Assembly: GCF_003053725.1 (NCBI RefSeq) | Contig: NZ_QAYC01000005.1 | Coordinates: 1 to 64,000 of the forward strand | DNA length: 64,000 nt | Origin: Rhodovulum kholense | GTDB lineage: Bacteria; Pseudomonadota; Alphaproteobacteria; Rhodobacterales; Rhodobacteraceae | Reading direction: 5' to 3' | Shown: piece after piece, positions 63,096 to 64,000 of the stretch | How positions within the stretch are numbered: the first letter of the stretch is position 1 | Layout: each line of letters opens with the position of its first letter | The notes under the pieces: model-generated | Told to the model about the DNA's origin: nothing | The model's input: the letters and a program-made list of their open reading frames with translations, nothing else | Database searches by the model: none | Translations under genes and position numbers: made by a program

Positions 63096-63602
63096 ATGAC
63101 CGAGATCAAGGACCCCGAGAACACCATCATCATGGAACTGAAGGGGGGCCGCGTCGTGATCGCGCTTCTGCCCGAGGTCGCTCCGAAACATGTCGAGCGG
63201 ATGAAGGCGCTGGCCCGGGCCGGGGACTATGACAATGTCGTGTTCCACCGCGTGATCGAGGGCTTCATGGCCCAGACCGGCGATGTCGAGCACGGTAATG
63301 CCGAAAAGGACTACAACCCCGGCCGTGCCGGGACCGGCGGGTCCGAAATGCCCGACCTGCCCGCCGAATTCTCCAAGCTGCCCCATGACCGGGGCACGCT
63401 GGGCGCGGCGCGGTCCTCGAACCCGAACTCGGCCAATTCGCAATTCTTCATCAACTTCGCCGACAACCATTTCCTGAACGGCCAGTACACCGTCTATGGC
63501 CGCGTCATCGAGGGCATGGAACATGTCGACGCCATCACCCGGGGCGAACCGCCGGCCAATCCCGACCGCATGATCAGCGTCAAGGTCGCCGCCGATGCGT
63601 AA
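63096..63602 (+). CDS. Peptidyl-prolyl cis-trans isomerase, cytoplasmic cyclophilin
   Basis: 168 residues. The start at 63096 follows GAGGAGG; an upstream ATG in the same frame would add hundreds of shadow codons. Cyclophilin motifs are YDNVVFHRVIEGFMAQTGD, GTLGAARSSNPNSANSQFFI, and FLNGQYTVYGRVIEGMEHVD. No signal peptide. It overlaps the second cyclophilin by 8 bp. Confidence 0.95.
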   Translation: MTEIKDPENTIIMELKGGRVVIALLPEVAPKHVERMKALARAGDYDNVVFHRVIEGFMAQTGDVEHGNAEKDYNPGRAGTGGSEMPDLPAEFSKLPHDRGTLGAARSSNPNSANSQFFINFADNHFLNGQYTVYGRVIEGMEHVDAITRGEPPANPDRMISVKVAADA

Positions 63603-64000
63603 CCTTCTGGTCGCGCTGCTCTGCACCCTGGCGGGACCGGCGCTGGCGACCGGTCTCGACATCCAGGTGGCGGGAGAGGGGGCGAACGGCACCGTCCATG
63701 TCGAGCTGCTGGACGATGTGGCGCCCAACCACGTCCAGCGGATCGTCGAGCTGGCCCGCGAGGGCGCCTATGACGATGTCGTCTTCCACCGGGTGATCGA
63801 CGGTTTCATGGCGCAGACCGGCGATGTCGAATTCGGCAAGCTCGGCATGGACATGCGGCGCGCGGGCACCGGCGGGTCGACCCGTCCCGACCTCAAGGCC
63901 GAATTCTCGGACGTGCCCTTCGAGAGGGGCACGGTCGGCATGGCGCGCTCGGCCAACCCGGATTCGGCCAATTCGCAGTTCTTCATCATGTTCGCCCCGG
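63595..64000 (+). CDS. Peptidyl-prolyl cis-trans isomerase, exported cyclophilin (partial)
   Basis: Runs off the window after 135 codons. Start at 63595, overlapping the previous gene by 8 bp. A signal peptide (MRNLLVALLCTLAGPALA) precedes the same cyclophilin fold (DDVVFHRVIDGFMAQTGDVEFG, MARSANPDSANSQFFIMF). It is thus a periplasmic paralogue of the cytoplasmic enzyme encoded just upstream, arisen by tandem duplication. Confidence 0.93.
   Translation, partial: MRNLLVALLCTLAGPALATGLDIQVAGEGANGTVHVELLDDVAPNHVQRIVELAREGAYDDVVFHRVIDGFMAQTGDVEFGKLGMDMRRAGTGGSTRPDLKAEFSDVPFERGTVGMARSANPDSANSQFFIMFAP

Noticed and set aside
1-64000. CRISPR arrays, rRNA operons, prophage modules
   Set aside because: No regularly spaced repeats, no rRNA-like sequence and no phage structural or integrase genes were seen on reading both strands.

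Overview
The window looks like a chromosome segment of a high-GC alphaproteobacterium of the Rhodobacteraceae (Rhodobacter/Rhodovulum-like). This rests on gene content and order: argH-lptM-like-DUF2834-lysA, a pdhA-pdhB-pdhC cluster whose E1 beta carries its own lipoyl domain, phbA/phbB, ETF-QO, a TIGR02302/DUF4175 giant membrane protein, and tandem cyclophilins. No rRNA, CRISPR array or prophage is visible. The species cannot be named from sequence alone.

Region 1 (1-15740) is accessory DNA. It holds an IS5-family transposase cut by the window edge, a 159-bp MITE-like element, an orphan membrane protein, a decayed second IS5 copy inserted in a tniQ-like fragment, an IS1182 transposase remnant, and an IS481 deletion derivative. 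It also carries a degenerate beta-roll (RTX-like) protein and a small membrane protein flanked by 102-bp direct repeats. The main cargo is a five-gene minus-strand operon (11927 to 4106): RND adaptor, RND permease, OmpR-type response regulator, histidine kinase, ABC exporter. Two 10-bp direct repeats with 11-bp periodicity lie 64 bp upstream of the adaptor start and are a plausible site for the operon's own response regulator. The region ends exactly at the 3' end of a tRNA with anticodon CAT (15741-15816), a classic island boundary.

Region 2 (15817-36906) is mostly core genome. It contains methylmalonyl-CoA epimerase; a pyrB / bPH-domain protein / pyrC-like / plsY operon in which the dihydroorotase-like protein has lost its metal ligands; an uracil-DNA glycosylase lacking the Fe-S cysteines; LysE and MoaB; a second, chromosomal RND adaptor-permease pair; a DsbD-alpha-like protein; YqgE; Sua5; an acyl-CoA dehydrogenase / MBL hydrolase pair; a lipoprotein; AzlCD; and MobA coupled to an RNase H-like unknown.

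Region 3 (36930-49602) carries greA, ETF-QO, a TPR protein (TTG start) overlapping ispE, a polyprenyl synthase, DUF2007, a methyltransferase, a 55-residue DUF465 protein, an EamA transporter, the polyhydroxybutyrate precursor genes phbB and phbA, an EAL phosphodiesterase, and tag.

Region 4 (49607-64000) carries tlpA divergent from the argH-lysA operon, the DUF4175 protein, an endonuclease/exonuclease/phosphatase-family enzyme, the pyruvate dehydrogenase E2, E1 beta and E1 alpha genes, a DivIC/FtsB-like protein, pgk, and two cyclophilins, the second running off the end.

Working logic: the core genes feed central metabolism (pgk, pdh, ETF-QO, PHB, acyl-CoA), pyrimidine, arginine, lysine and isoprenoid synthesis and DNA repair. 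The left island adds regulated export and a possible secreted surface protein on top of this.
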